From Agarophyton chilense (Eukaryota > Rhodophyta > Florideophyceae > Gracilariales > Gracilariaceae), in assembly GCA_030374765.1 (NCBI GenBank), contig JARGXX010000092.1:930001-994000 (forward strand): a stretch of 64,000 bases of DNA. Direction: 5' to 3'. Below, in pieces: positions 62,979 through 64,000 of the stretch. The number at the start of each line of letters is the position of its first letter. The stretch's first letter is position 1. The position numbers were made by a program, and so were the translations under genes. Under the pieces are notes generated by a model. It made no database searches. It saw only the letters and a program-made list of their open reading frames with translations, and was not told the DNA's origin.

Positions 62979-64000
62979 ATTTCAATCTGTTATCCACGAA
63001 GCAGATATAACGGAACCAAACAAAATTGATAAGTAGAGGGAAGCAGAGTGAGGGACTCAATGCTTTGGGAAGTTTAGGAAAGGTCCACGACCAGTGATGA
63101 ATTCGTGGTCGAGCTTGCCCGAACGGAGTATCCCAATTCCAACGTTCGACAGCGAGGACGACAGCGGAGACTTTTGACGTAGCCTGCAACGCTCACCGAG
63201 ACGCGTCTCGTAGGCGATCACAAGCGGAGCTCGGGTGTTACCACGTTTGGAGTATACTCACGGACAGTGGGAAAAGGCGTACCGGGAACAGACAACCTAT
63301 TCGACTTCTGGTTGAAACTTCTTAATTGAACCTACAAAGACTTGCTCGAGGTACGCGGGCGCACTGGCGGGAGAAACTACCTTCGGTACCCTGAAGAATA
63401 ATCCCCTGGACCCTGGTTACTCTCTCCAGATGAGGTACGATTTGATTACCTACCGAACTCTGCGCACTTCAGAGTCCGACGCTGTTAGTCCTACGAGGCG
63501 TCCCAAGAAGGGGTGTCGTCAAGATACAAGTCCTCCAGTTGATCAAAGCTATCTTCGTGCGGGAAAGTAACGCGGTCGTGCGGTGTAGTACGGTTGCTCC
63601 TACACTTCCAAGCCAACGTCATCGACCTCCGTACTCCTTGGACGTATTCGCACCTTCTCTCCAACTGCATAGCCCGTGCTCATTCAACGCTTTCGTCCAA
63701 TCAGATCGCTCCACTTGGGCCGAAGCCCCAAGACACCACATAAATGTTGGATTTCGGATGAGTGATAAGAGCTGTCACTGTAATGGGGGGAAAGGTAGTA
63801 AGAGTCTGCCGTATACACATGTCCATTTTCATTAGTTGTAGCCCTGGGCAAAGTGTCCACGCTGTTCAGATCTTATGTTGTACGCAAATTACAAGCTGTA
63901 TGGAATGTTCTGGAAGAAGAGATACGCTGTCTTGTGTATTACTGAAGGCATGCAGTGCTTTTTTGGAACAGGATCGTGCATGGAGGCGGATTACACTTAT
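62979..64000. other. Possible LTR and leader region of the copia element
   Basis: This lies 5' of the copia gag on the minus strand, so it should contain its leader and LTR. I could not fix LTR termini, and no other copy is in the window for comparison. No gene is supported. Confidence 0.35.

Noticed and set aside
63539-63835. 98-codon plus-strand ORF at the right end
   Set aside because: No domain or compositional support, and it lies in the presumed copia leader or LTR region.

Overview
This window looks like nuclear DNA of a photosynthetic eukaryote with small, mostly single-exon genes, most plausibly a red alga. The gene core holds plastid-assembly factors (an Alb3/YidC insertase and a PAM68-like protein), a Golgi-type carbohydrate sulfotransferase and ordinary eukaryotic nuclear genes. 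They are packed tens to hundreds of bases apart, and only one clear spliceosomal intron was found. The species call is inference from gene content and compactness.

Region 1 (1-21,259) is a nested stack of decayed Ty3/gypsy chromoviruses. Element B lies on the minus strand, with its 5' LTR at 20,651-21,259 and its gag-pol running leftward. Element A (3,664-14,327, plus strand) inserted into B near the 3' end of pol. A has 8-bp terminal inverted repeats (TGTAGTAT/ATACTACA), LTRs of 667 and 676 bp, and a 5-bp target duplication with one mismatch. When A is removed, B's reading frame runs without a break from the integrase tail into its chromodomain. Further left (1 to about 3,260) is the 3' part of another plus-strand element, E, which probably also sits in B. 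A and E both carry an antisense ORF of about 600 codons between pol and the 3' LTR. The two copies are diverged but clearly homologous, and I recognise no known family in them.

Region 2 (21,260-28,166) holds a poorly coding stretch with a small inverted-repeat element and a strong hairpin, then a 1,323-codon RNA-dependent RNA polymerase of the RNA-silencing type with one 83-nt intron.

Region 3 (28,167-51,795) is the gene-dense host core: an unknown protein, VPS72/YL1 overlapping a NAP/SET histone chaperone tail to tail, a GC-rich uncertain locus, a sulfotransferase, CSN4, a CDF zinc transporter, Alb3, an AMSH-like protein lacking JAMM metal ligands, MED22, BUD31 with reduced cysteines, a pseudokinase, a low-complexity protein, a SWIM-RING protein, PAM68, and after a 2.4-kb gap a CAX cation/proton antiporter.

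Region 4 (51,796-64,000) is repeat territory: a Ulp1-type protease pseudogene, the 5' part of a third gypsy family (element C, leader and gag only), a 2-kb AT-rich block without genes, an LTR-like fragment, a solo LTR related to element A with a perfect 5-bp target duplication, and a minus-strand Ty1/copia remnant.

The most unusual signals are three: the conserved antisense ORF of elements A and E; a dense scatter of the short inverted repeat ACC-N5-GGT throughout element B, through LTR, leader and coding sequence; and a comparable scatter of CCNN-N3-5-N'N'GG hairpins in element C. None of these is explained by coding content.
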